Assembly: GCF_007483665.1 (NCBI RefSeq)
Contig: NZ_VIQO01000010.1
Location: 326,846-390,845 of the forward strand
DNA length: 64,000 bases
Direction of reading: 5' to 3'
Source of the DNA: Catellatospora sichuanensis
GTDB lineage: Bacteria; Actinomycetota; Actinomycetes; Mycobacteriales; Micromonosporaceae
Below the pieces are notes generated by a model that worked only from the letters and a program-made list of their open reading frames with translations, did no database searches and was not told where the DNA came from. The translations under genes were made by a program, and so were the position numbers. Within the stretch, counting starts at the first letter, position 1. The number at the start of each line of letters is the position of its first letter. Positions 37,641-45,562 of the stretch are shown in pieces.

Positions 37641-38141
37641 ATGACCGAGATCCACGTCCGTCCGGCGACGCCGGCCGACCACGACGCGATCGGTGCGCTG
37701 TCCGTCGCCGCCTACCGTGGCGACGGGCAGACCCGCGAAGACCACCCGTACGAGCCGACCCTGCGGGACGTGGCCGCACGCGCGGCGGCCGCCGAGGTGC
37801 TGGTCGCCGTCGACGAGGTGACCGGGGCGGTGCTCGGGTCGGTCACCTTCGCGCTGCCGGGCAGCCCGCTGGCCGAGCTGGCCACCGACGGCGAGGCGGA
37901 GTTCCGCATGCTCGCCGTGTCGCCGCAGGCACAGGGCCGCGGCGTGGGCGAGGGGCTGGCCCGGGCCTGTCTGGACCGCGCCGGTGAGCTGGGCTGCCGC
38001 AGCGTCGTCATCTGCGTACGCGACTTCGCCGCCGACGCACGCCGGCTGTACGCCCGGATGGGTTTCGAGCGCGCACCCGAGCTGGACTGGTCGCCCCTGC
38101 CCGGTGTCACGCTGCTGGGCCTGCGCTACCCGCTCGGCTAG
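37641..38141 (+). CDS. GNAT-family N-acetyltransferase
   Basis: 166 residues. The acetyl-CoA site is FRMLAVSPQAQGRGVGEGLA, followed by ARRLYARMGFERAPELDW. The start MTEIHVRPATPADHDAI is typical. It begins 14 bases after the biotinyl-domain gene and ends with a 4-base convergent overlap with the TetR gene. Substrate unknown. Confidence 0.92.
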   Translation: MTEIHVRPATPADHDAIGALSVAAYRGDGQTREDHPYEPTLRDVAARAAAAEVLVAVDEVTGAVLGSVTFALPGSPLAELATDGEAEFRMLAVSPQAQGRGVGEGLARACLDRAGELGCRSVVICVRDFAADARRLYARMGFERAPELDWSPLPGVTLLGLRYPLG

Positions 38142-38716
38142 CGGAGCAGGTCGAAGGCGACCTGCATGGCCGCCTCGCGCCGCTCCTCGTCGCTGATGTC
38201 GGTGTCGCGGAGCAGGAACCAGCTGGTGTTGATGGCGAGCACGGCCATGCCCGCGCGCAGCTTCGCGGTCGGCGTGGACTCGGGTTCGACGAGCAGGCCG
38301 ATGATGTCCATCATGGCCTGGCGCATCTTCGCCCCGGCCGGCGCGTTCTTGAAGGCCGGCTGGTTCTGGTGGAAGAACTGCATCACCTTCGAGTACCGGC
38401 CGGTGTAGAGGTCGTCGGCGTAGCGCTGCAGCAGCTCGCGCCGGAACTCGGGAGAACTCGGGTCCGGCTGGCTGCGGGCCCATTCCACGATCTTGTCGAG
38501 CTTGACGAGCTGGTCGGCGCTGAAGCTGTCGACGATCTCCTCTTTGCTCTTGAAGTGGTAGTAGAGGGCCGCCTTGGTGACACCCAGGCTCTCCGCGATC
38601 TCGCGCAGCGAGGTGGCGTCGTACCCCTGCTCCGTGAAGAGGTCGAGGGCGACGGTCTGGATGCGGGCACGGGTGTCCGGCCGGGGCTCGGCACGGCTGG
38701 CTGCGGGCTCGTTCAT
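38138..38716 (-). CDS. TetR-family transcriptional repressor
   Basis: 192 residues. The N-terminal helix-turn-helix is TSLREIAESLGVTKAALYYH, followed by FKSKEEIV; the ligand-binding domain is variable. The ATG at 38716 has GGAG 5 bases upstream; a GTG directly precedes it. It is divergent from the DHA2 efflux gene, with two operator-like dyads between, so it very probably controls that gene and itself. Confidence 0.93.
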   Translation of the reverse strand: MNEPAASRAEPRPDTRARIQTVALDLFTEQGYDATSLREIAESLGVTKAALYYHFKSKEEIVDSFSADQLVKLDKIVEWARSQPDPSSPEFRRELLQRYADDLYTGRYSKVMQFFHQNQPAFKNAPAGAKMRQAMMDIIGLLVEPESTPTAKLRAGMAVLAINTSWFLLRDTDISDEERREAAMQVAFDLLR

Positions 38717-38765
38717 CACTGCTCCGTGTTACGTCGACCACACTGTCATCCGGTCGCGCGAACTA

Positions 38766-38783
38766 ACTTGACGGCCGGCAAGT
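38766..38783. promoter_or_regulatory. TetR-type operator 1
   Basis: ACTTGACGGCCGGCAAGT is an 18-bp palindrome with one mismatched pair, 50 bases upstream of the TetR ATG. Confidence 0.6.
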
Positions 38784-38789
38784 AGGGAA

Positions 38790-38833
38790 CTTACCGTACG
38801 GCTAGTAAATATTCTAGCCGGGCGGCAGGTAAG
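38790..38833. promoter_or_regulatory. Nested dyads between TetR and MFS genes
   Basis: GGCTAG and CTAGCC (38800-38805 and 38814-38819) flank an AT-rich centre TAAATATT. Outer CTTACC and GGTAAG (38790-38795 and 38828-38833) extend the dyad. It lies about 30 bases before the MFS start, where a -10 region would fall. Confidence 0.6.
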
Positions 38834-38859
38834 CGTACCGGTGAACGAGTGGAGCCCCC

Positions 38860-40455
38860 GTGACCACAGTCCAGGACCGGACGTCCTCCCCTGAAATCCC
38901 CAAGCCGAATCTCCGGGTGGTGTTGCCCGGCCTGATGCTGGCCATCCTCCTGGCGATGCTCGACAACATGATCATCGGTACGGCCATGCCCCGCATCGTC
39001 GGCGAGCTGGGCGGCCTCGACAAGCTCTCGTGGGTGGTCACGGCGTACGTGCTGGGCACCACGATCTCGACGCCGATCTGGGGCAAGCTGGGCGACCTCT
39101 ACGGCCGCAAGACCGTCTTCCTGGTTTCCATCGTCATCTTCCTGGTCGGCTCGGCGCTGTCCGGCGCGGCCGGTGAGATCGACCCCGATTCGGGCATGAA
39201 CCAGCTCATCGCCTTCCGCGCCCTGCAGGGCCTCGGTGCAGGCGGTCTGATGGTCGGCGCCATGGCGATCATCGGTGACCTGGTCTCCCCCCGCGAGCGC
39301 GGCAAGTATCAGGGCATGATGGCCGCGATCATGGGTGTCGCGATGATCGGCGGCCCGCTCATCGGCGGCCTGATCACCGACCACGCCGACTGGCGCTGGG
39401 CCTTCTACGTCAACCTGCCGATCGGCGGCATCGCGCTGTTCGTGCTGGCCACCACGCTGCACCTGCCGAAGTACCGGACCGAGCACCGCATCGACTGGCT
39501 CGGCGCGGCGCTGCTGAGCGCCGGCGTCACCGCACTGGTGCTCATCACCACCTGGGGCGGCAACAAGTTCGCCTGGGGCTCGAAAGAGATCATCGGGATG
39601 GCCGTCGGCGGCGTGCTGCTGATCGCGATCTTCCTGTGGACGCAGACCAGGGTCGCCGAGCCGATCCTGCCGCTGGGCATCTTCCGCAACCGCAACTTCA
39701 GCCTGGTCTCGATCATCGGCTTCATGGTCGGCTTCGCGATGTTCGGCGCGATCTCCTTCCTGCCGCTCTACATCCAGACCGTGCAGGGCGCCTCCGCCAC
39801 CAACAGCGGCCTGCTGCTGCTGCCGATGATGCTGGGCATGATGGTCACCTCGATCGTGGCCGGCCGCACCATCACCAAGACCGGCAGGTACCGGATGTTC
39901 CCGATCGTGGGCGGCGTGACGCTGGCGCTGGCGATGCTGCTGCTGACCCGCCTCGACACGGACACCAGCATCACCGAGTCCTCGATCTACATGGTCGTGC
40001 TCGGCGTCGGCATGGGCTTCCTGATGCAGACCACCATGCTGATCGCGCAGAACAGCGTGGACCAGAAGGACCTGGGCGTCTCCAGCTCGACCGCGACGTT
40101 CGTCCGCTCCATCGGCGGTTCGTTCGGTGTCTCGATCTTCGGCGCCGTGTTCGTCAACCGGCTCAAGGACGACATGGCCGGCGCGATGCCGGCGGGCGCC
40201 CCGGCCGGCGGCATGTCGTTCGACGTGGGCGGCCTGCAGCCGGACAAGCTGGAGCAGCTGCCCGCGCCGGTCAAGGAGGCGGTGCTGCACGGCATCGCGT
40301 ACGCCACCTCGGGCCTGTTCTGGTGGGCGCTGGGCTTCGCGATCCTGGTCCCGATCGCGGCCTGGTTCGTCAAGGAGGTTCCGCTGCGCGGCTCCGAGGC
40401 GATGACCGGTGCCGACGGCGAGGAGGCGCCCCGTCCGCTGGTGGCCGTCGACTGA
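38860..40455 (+). CDS. DHA2-family (14-helix) MFS drug:proton antiporter
   Basis: 531 residues with 14 hydrophobic segments. Family motifs: LDNMIIGTAMPRIVGELGG in helix 1, GKLGDLYGRK (motif A) after helix 2, and FRALQGLGAGGLM (motif B). The C-terminal soluble tail is Gly/Ala-rich. The GTG start has GGAG 6 bases upstream. Its divergent TetR partner suggests inducible export of a toxic compound; the substrate is unknown. Confidence 0.95.
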   Translation: MTTVQDRTSSPEIPKPNLRVVLPGLMLAILLAMLDNMIIGTAMPRIVGELGGLDKLSWVVTAYVLGTTISTPIWGKLGDLYGRKTVFLVSIVIFLVGSALSGAAGEIDPDSGMNQLIAFRALQGLGAGGLMVGAMAIIGDLVSPRERGKYQGMMAAIMGVAMIGGPLIGGLITDHADWRWAFYVNLPIGGIALFVLATTLHLPKYRTEHRIDWLGAALLSAGVTALVLITTWGGNKFAWGSKEIIGMAVGGVLLIAIFLWTQTRVAEPILPLGIFRNRNFSLVSIIGFMVGFAMFGAISFLPLYIQTVQGASATNSGLLLLPMMLGMMVTSIVAGRTITKTGRYRMFPIVGGVTLALAMLLLTRLDTDTSITESSIYMVVLGVGMGFLMQTTMLIAQNSVDQKDLGVSSSTATFVRSIGGSFGVSIFGAVFVNRLKDDMAGAMPAGAPAGGMSFDVGGLQPDKLEQLPAPVKEAVLHGIAYATSGLFWWALGFAILVPIAAWFVKEVPLRGSEAMTGADGEEAPRPLVAVD

Positions 40456-40496
40456 TCCACACACGCGCGTGAGCTGAACCGCGTACGTGTTTCGGC

Positions 40497-40538
40497 GAGG
40501 CCCCGTCCCGGCAGCATCCGCAGCCGCGACGGGGCTTC
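40497..40538. terminator. Hairpin between convergent MFS and TPR genes
   Basis: GCCCCGTC (40500-40507) pairs with GACGGGGC (40528-40535), with flanking G-A/T-C extension. It lies 45 bases after the MFS stop and just before the TPR gene's end. Confidence 0.65.
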
Positions 40539-40545
40539 ACCGTCT

Positions 40546-42378
40546 TCAGCTGCGGCCGAGCAGGCGGCCCAGCCAGGAGCGCCGGGGTCGGGGCAGGGGC
40601 GCCGCCAGGCCGGGTGCGTACGCCGCGGACGCGGGCCACTGGTCCTGGGCCAGTTCCCGGGCGAGCGTGCGCACCGCGGCGGGCATGGCGGGAGTGATGA
40701 AGGCGAGTTGGGCCACCGACGCCCCGATGGTGACCGCGCGGGTGCGCCCGGCGGCGAGCAGCGCCCGCAGCCGCGCCGCGACCAGCTCGGCCACGTCGGC
40801 ACGGCAGGACGGGTCCACCCAGGCCGCGGTGACCAGCGCGTAGAGGGCGGCTTCGGTGGTCCAGTCCTCGGCGCCGAAGGCGATCTCCACCAGCAGCCGC
40901 CGCCGGGTCGAGGTCGCCCACGGCTCGCCGGTGCGGTGGTGCAGCAGACCGAGGCAGGCCCACACCTGCAGTTGCCGCTCCGGCACGGAGACCTGGTCGG
41001 GGTCCGTCTCGACCGTCGCGGTCGGCGGGTGCACCAGCGCCGCGAGCAGCTCGTCGACCGGCACGCCGGACAGCCGCACCGCCATGTCGTACGCCATCGG
41101 CGGCGGTGCCCAGCCCAGCGGCAGCATGGCGACGATCTCCCGGGCGGCGGGCGGGGTCGGCGGGTCCAGCGCGGGCGACGGCCGGGTGCCGTCGAAGTCC
41201 CAGAGCCGGATCCCCGGCCGCAGCGGCACCCGCGGATCCGGCGGGCCGGGCTCGCCCGCCGAGACGGCCACGCCCGGCCAGGCCCGCCGCAGCAGGGCGA
41301 GCGCGCTGGGCGACTCCATCCGGGACAGCCCCATCTCGCCCGGATGCGCCCGCTGCTCGTCGGTGGTCGTGCGCAGCACCTTGACGCACACCTCGACGGC
41401 CGCCGGCACGTAGCCCAGCCAGGGCAGCCCGTCGCAGCAGTGCTGCAGGTCGTGGTGCTCGTGGCTGGCCTCGGTGGCGGTGCGCATGAAGTCGGCCAGC
41501 GCGACGAGGTGGTCCGGGTCGCCGTCGGACTGGAAGCGCAGCCGGTGCGCGGTGTGCACGGCGCAGTCGTACGACGGGTCCTTGACCAGTGCCTGCTCGA
41601 TCAGCTCGAGCGCCTCCGCGGTGTGGCCGAGCTCGGTGAGCCAGAGCGCGAGATCCGAGGTCACCGACAGGTCGTCGGGGTCGTGCCGCTGCGCCGCCCG
41701 CATCGCCTGCACCGCGGCGGCCAGCTGGCCGTCGGCGCGCAGCGCGTTGCCCCACCACATCTCGGTCAGCTTGGTGGACTCCAGCTCGACCCCGCGCTGT
41801 GCCCAGCGCAGCGCCAGCGGCACCTCGCGCAGCCGCCGGGCCACCCCGGAAGCCGCCCCGTGCAGCAGCGCGTCCTGCGGATACGCGGCCAGCGCCCGCT
41901 CGGCGAGGGCCAGGTAGGGCCGGGTGGTGGCGGCGATGGGCGCGGGGGCCGGATCGGGCAGCGCACCCAGCACCGCCAGCAGCACCCGGACCAGGCGGTC
42001 GGCGGGGACGTGCTTCGGGTCGAGGGCCTGCACCCAGCTGACGTCGGCCCACGGCCGGCCCGGGTCGTGCACGGTCGCCTGCGCCAGCAGGCTGAGCGCG
42101 TCGGCGTATCCGCCGTGCCGGGCCAGCACGTGCGCGAAGGCGACGATCCGGCCCACCGGCGCGCGTTCGCCGGGTCGGAACAGCGCGAGCCCGCCGTCGT
42201 CGGAGCGCGCCGCCAGCTTCGCCAGCAGCTCGTGCGCCTCGGGCAGGCCGGGCTCGTGGGCCAGCGCCACCGACAGGTGGCTCACCGCATGGTCCAGGTC
42301 GTGCTCGTCGAGGGCCAGGCCGGCCAGGGCGAGCTCGCCCAGCGCCTCCTGGTGCGGGTCGTTGACGCCGTCGGCCAC
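40546..42378 (-). CDS. Large tetratricopeptide-repeat protein
   Basis: 610 residues, no signal peptide or membrane helix. TPR-like helices are recognisable at about 10-60 (HAVSHLSVALAHEPGLPEAH), 125-200 and 195-290 (ALELIEQALVKDP). The C-terminal half (about 330-600) has no recognised domain. The GTG start has GAGGAG 5 bases upstream. It is divergent from the SIS-domain gene. It is probably a protein-protein interaction scaffold; partner unknown. Confidence 0.82.
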   Translation of the reverse strand: MADGVNDPHQEALGELALAGLALDEHDLDHAVSHLSVALAHEPGLPEAHELLAKLAARSDDGGLALFRPGERAPVGRIVAFAHVLARHGGYADALSLLAQATVHDPGRPWADVSWVQALDPKHVPADRLVRVLLAVLGALPDPAPAPIAATTRPYLALAERALAAYPQDALLHGAASGVARRLREVPLALRWAQRGVELESTKLTEMWWGNALRADGQLAAAVQAMRAAQRHDPDDLSVTSDLALWLTELGHTAEALELIEQALVKDPSYDCAVHTAHRLRFQSDGDPDHLVALADFMRTATEASHEHHDLQHCCDGLPWLGYVPAAVEVCVKVLRTTTDEQRAHPGEMGLSRMESPSALALLRRAWPGVAVSAGEPGPPDPRVPLRPGIRLWDFDGTRPSPALDPPTPPAAREIVAMLPLGWAPPPMAYDMAVRLSGVPVDELLAALVHPPTATVETDPDQVSVPERQLQVWACLGLLHHRTGEPWATSTRRRLLVEIAFGAEDWTTEAALYALVTAAWVDPSCRADVAELVAARLRALLAAGRTRAVTIGASVAQLAFITPAMPAAVRTLARELAQDQWPASAAYAPGLAAPLPRPRRSWLGRLLGRS

Positions 42379-42566
42379 GTGATCTCCTCGGTCCGCGGAA
42401 CACGTGGGGGGTCCCGTCGTGCACGACCGCGTGAGCGGTGGCGCGCCGTCGGGCCGTGTTCCGGCACGGACAGGCTAGAGCCGGTCGGGCGAGCTGTGTG
42501 CCCCTGCTCATTTCTGCGCACTGTGTTGCTTGAGCAGTCACGAACGTGCAAGACTGCGCATCTAAC

Positions 42567-42580
42567 GCGCGATATCGCGC
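42567..42580. promoter_or_regulatory. Palindrome upstream of the SIS-domain gene
   Basis: GCGCGATATCGCGC is a perfect 14-bp palindrome 33 bases before the ATG at 42613. It could be an operator or part of the 5' leader. Confidence 0.45.
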
Positions 42581-42612
42581 AGCACTCCAGGGCGAAGTGG
42601 TAGGAGACAGAG

Positions 42613-43668
42613 ATGGCCCAGCGTGGCACCGGAATGGCAGCCGACATCGCCGAGCAGCCGGGGGTGTACGCGACGCTGCTGGAGCCGGCCCACGCCGGCG
42701 CCATCGCGCAGGTCGCGAAGGTGATCGCCGAGCGCCGCCCGCAGCACGTCGTGTTCACCGCGCGCGGCACCTCCGACCACGCCGCCCTCTACGCCGCCTA
42801 CCTCGCCGAGATCCGGCTCGGGCTGCCCGCCGGGCTGGCCTCGCCGAGCGCGATCACCGTCTTCGGTGCCCGCCCCGACCTGTCGCACGCCCTGGTCGTC
42901 GGCGTCTCGCAGAGCGGCGGCTCGCCCGACCTGGCCGAGGTGCTGCGGGTGGCCCGGGAGTCGGGCGCGCTCACCCTCGCCGTGACCAACAACCCCGAGT
43001 CGGTGCTGGCGCAGACCGCGGAGCTGTCCGTGGACGTCGCCGCCGGGCACGAGCGCGCGGTCGCGGCCACCAAGACCTACACCGCCGAGCTGATGGCGCT
43101 GCTGATGCTGATCGAGGGCGTACGCGCCGGCGACGGCGTGCTGCCCGCCGACGAGCACGCCGCCCTCGCCGCACTGCCCGAGCTGGCGACCCGCACGCTG
43201 GCCGACACCACCGCGTCCGAACTGGCCGCGCGTTACCGGTTCGCGGCCCGCATGGTCACCACCGGCCGGGGCTACGCCTACCCGTCGGCCCGCGAGGCCG
43301 CGCTCAAGTTGATGGAGACCTCGTACCTGCCCGCGCTGGCGTTCTCCGGCGCGGACCTGCTGCACGGCCCGCTCGCGATGACCGACCCGGACGTGCCGGT
43401 GCTGGCCATGGTGGGCGCCGGGCTCGGCGGGCAGGCCATGCGCGAGGTGCTGGCGCGCCTCGACGAGCGCCGCGCGGACGTCGTCGCGGTCGGCCCGGAG
43501 GCCGTACCCGGCGCGAAGGCGCTGCTGAACGTGCCCGCGGTGGACGAGCGCTACGCCCCGCTGCTGGAGATCCTGCCGCTCCAGCAGCTCGCGCTCTCGC
43601 TGGCACTCGCCCGCGGCGAGGACCCCGACGCCCCCCGTGGCCTGAAGAAGGTCACCGCCACGCTGTAA
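42613..43668 (+). CDS. Double-SIS-domain sugar-phosphate isomerase/deaminase (GlmS/NagB-II-like)
   Basis: 351 residues, two SIS domains. The first has FTARGTSDHAALYAAYLAE and GVSQSGGSPD, the second GRGYAYPSAREAALKLME and DLLHGPLAM. There is no glutaminase domain, so it resembles the isomerase half of GlmS or the NagB-II glucosamine-6-phosphate deaminases that convert GlcN6P to Fru6P plus ammonia. The ATG has TAGGAG upstream. pdtaS starts 25 bases later on the same strand, so they may be cotranscribed. Confidence 0.88.
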   Translation: MAQRGTGMAADIAEQPGVYATLLEPAHAGAIAQVAKVIAERRPQHVVFTARGTSDHAALYAAYLAEIRLGLPAGLASPSAITVFGARPDLSHALVVGVSQSGGSPDLAEVLRVARESGALTLAVTNNPESVLAQTAELSVDVAAGHERAVAATKTYTAELMALLMLIEGVRAGDGVLPADEHAALAALPELATRTLADTTASELAARYRFAARMVTTGRGYAYPSAREAALKLMETSYLPALAFSGADLLHGPLAMTDPDVPVLAMVGAGLGGQAMREVLARLDERRADVVAVGPEAVPGAKALLNVPAVDERYAPLLEILPLQQLALSLALARGEDPDAPRGLKKVTATL

Positions 43669-43692
43669 GGCCCGTCATGAGAGGCTGACTGC

Positions 43693-45219
43693 GTGTCAAC
43701 GCTGCGTGAACTCGTCGAGGAGCACACCTCGCTCGGTCCGGTCGACATCGATCACCTGCACCGACTCGCCGGTGACTGGCAGATGATCTCCGACCTGTCC
43801 TTCGCCGACCTGCTGCTGTGGGTGCCGGTCGAGGGCGATCCGAGCGCGGGGCTGTCGTTCCTGTGCGTCGCGCAGGTGCGGCCGACCACCGCGCCGACGG
43901 CATACCAGGACGACCAGGTGGGGCGCATCTCCAGCGGCGCGGAGGTGGCCCATCTGGGCGTCGCGCGCGAGCAGGGCCGGATCTGGCGCGAAGGCGACCC
44001 CGTCTGGTACGGCGACACCCCCGCCCGGCACGAGGCCATCCCGGTCCGCCTGCGCGGCGAGGACGGCGAGGCGGGTCCGGTGATCGCGGTGGTGGGCCGT
44101 GACACCAACCTGTCCACCGCGCGCACGCCCAGCCAGCTGGAGCTGAACTACCTGACCACGGCCGACGACCTGGCCCAGATGATCGCCGACGGCACCTTCC
44201 CGTCGGTGCGCCACCCGGGCGAGACCACGTCCGCGCCGCGGGTCGGCGACGGCCTGATCCGCCTGGACGGCAGCGGCAAGGTCACCTACGCCTCGCCCAA
44301 CGCGCAGTCCGCGATCCGGCGGCTGGGCTTCTCCGCCCACCTGGTGGGCGAGGACCTGGCCGCGCTGTTCAACCGGCTGGCCGAGGACCCGCTGGAAGGC
44401 TCCGAGGCCAGCAACCGCATCCTGGGCGCGCTGCGCGGGGACGCCCCGCCGCGCAAGGAGATCGAGGCGCGTACCGCCACGGTGCTCAGTCGGGCGCTGC
44501 CGCTGATGCCGGCGGGCGTGCCCATCGGGGCGCTGGTGCTGGTCCGCGACATCACCGAGGTGAAGCGCCGGGACCGCGCGCTGATCACCAAGGACGCGAC
44601 CATCCGCGAGATCCACCACCGGGTGAAGAACAACCTGCAGACCGTGGCGGCCCTGCTGCGCCTGCAGGCCCGCCGGGTCAACCATCCGGAGGCGCGGGCC
44701 GCGCTGGAGGAGTCGGTGCGCCGGGTCGCCTCGATCGCGCTGGTGCACGAGACGCTGGCCATGTCCGCCGACGAGGCGGTCGAGTTCGACGGCATCGTGG
44801 ACCGGGTGGCCAACGCGGCCGCGGAGGTGGCCTCGCCCGAGTCGCCGGTGCGCACCCGCCGCGAGGGCACCTTCGGCGTGCTGCCCGCGGAGATCGCCAC
44901 GCCGCTGGTCATGGTGCTCAACGAGCTGCTGCTCAATGCCGTCGAGCACGGTTTCGACTCGCTGGAGGGCAAGGTCGCCGACGGCGCCGAGGTGGTGGTG
45001 CACGTCAACCGGGCCAAGCGGGAGCTGCACGTGACCGTCGCCGACAACGGCCGGGGCCTGCCGGACGACTTCGACCCCACCACGAACAAGCGCCTCGGCC
45101 TGCAGATCATCCGCACCCTCACCACCGGTGAGCTGCGCGGGACCATCGAACTGCGCAACCGCGCCGAGGGCGGCACCGAGGCCCTGCTGTTCGTGCCGCT
45201 GGCGAAACGTGACCGGTGA
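43693..45219 (+). CDS. pdtaS: Cytosolic sensor histidine kinase PdtaS
   Basis: 508 residues, no membrane helix. N-terminal GAF-like domain (about 10-150), PAS domain (about 185-295, LDGSGKVTYASPNAQSAIR), then a HisKA_2 helix with phosphoacceptor His308 in REIHHRVKNNLQT, and an HATPase domain with NELLLNAVEHGF and DNGRGLP. This layout is that of PdtaS, whose partner PdtaR is an ANTAR-type RNA-binding regulator; no pdtaR gene is in the window. The GTG start lies 25 bases after the SIS gene. Confidence 0.93.
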   Translation: MSTLRELVEEHTSLGPVDIDHLHRLAGDWQMISDLSFADLLLWVPVEGDPSAGLSFLCVAQVRPTTAPTAYQDDQVGRISSGAEVAHLGVAREQGRIWREGDPVWYGDTPARHEAIPVRLRGEDGEAGPVIAVVGRDTNLSTARTPSQLELNYLTTADDLAQMIADGTFPSVRHPGETTSAPRVGDGLIRLDGSGKVTYASPNAQSAIRRLGFSAHLVGEDLAALFNRLAEDPLEGSEASNRILGALRGDAPPRKEIEARTATVLSRALPLMPAGVPIGALVLVRDITEVKRRDRALITKDATIREIHHRVKNNLQTVAALLRLQARRVNHPEARAALEESVRRVASIALVHETLAMSADEAVEFDGIVDRVANAAAEVASPESPVRTRREGTFGVLPAEIATPLVMVLNELLLNAVEHGFDSLEGKVADGAEVVVHVNRAKRELHVTVADNGRGLPDDFDPTTNKRLGLQIIRTLTTGELRGTIELRNRAEGGTEALLFVPLAKRDR

Positions 45220-45324
45220 TCCCGGTTTTAACAAAGAGCGATCTGCGTCACGCTCCGGTCAGAATGTGGGACGTTGCGCGAACGGTGATTGGCACGGGAC
45301 TGTCCGCCGTGAGAAAGTGACTGC

Positions 45325-45426
45325 ATGACCAGCGCTGCGAACCGCCGCCTGATGGGGCCCGGGCTCACCGCCCGCCGCCACATCGATTTCGGCCGCGTGC
45401 GCAGCGCCATCTGTCCGGCTGGCTGA
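45325..45426 (+). CDS. Cysteine-responsive leader peptide of the sulfate-assimilation operon
   Basis: 33-residue frame (start MTSAANRRLMGPG, then LTARRHIDFGRVRSAICPAG). The R-H-I/V-D-(L/F)-x-R-x-x-S-A-I/L-C signature is that of actinobacterial leader peptides found upstream of cysteine-biosynthesis operons, where the C-terminal cysteine codon is thought to sense charged tRNA-Cys. It lies 136 bases before sirA, with hairpins in between. Its ribosome binding site (GAGAAAG) is weak. Confidence 0.8.
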   Translation: MTSAANRRLMGPGLTARRHIDFGRVRSAICPAG

Positions 45427-45451
45427 TCCGCGCCCGTCTGTGTTTTCGAAA

Positions 45452-45512
45452 CCCGGGCGCGCATACGCGCCGGGAACATTCATGTTCTTGAATTCGCCGC
45501 TCTGTCGCGGCG
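45452..45512 (+). promoter_or_regulatory. Candidate attenuator hairpins before sirA
   Basis: CCCGGGCGCG pairs with CGCGCCGGG across CATA (45452-45474). CGCCGC pairs with GCGGCG across TCTGTC (45495-45512). Both lie between the leader peptide stop and the sirA ribosome binding site. Confidence 0.5.
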
Positions 45513-45562
45513 CTGGCGCATAGGCGCGTCCTCGCTCCACTGGACTTCAGGAGGACGCTGCG

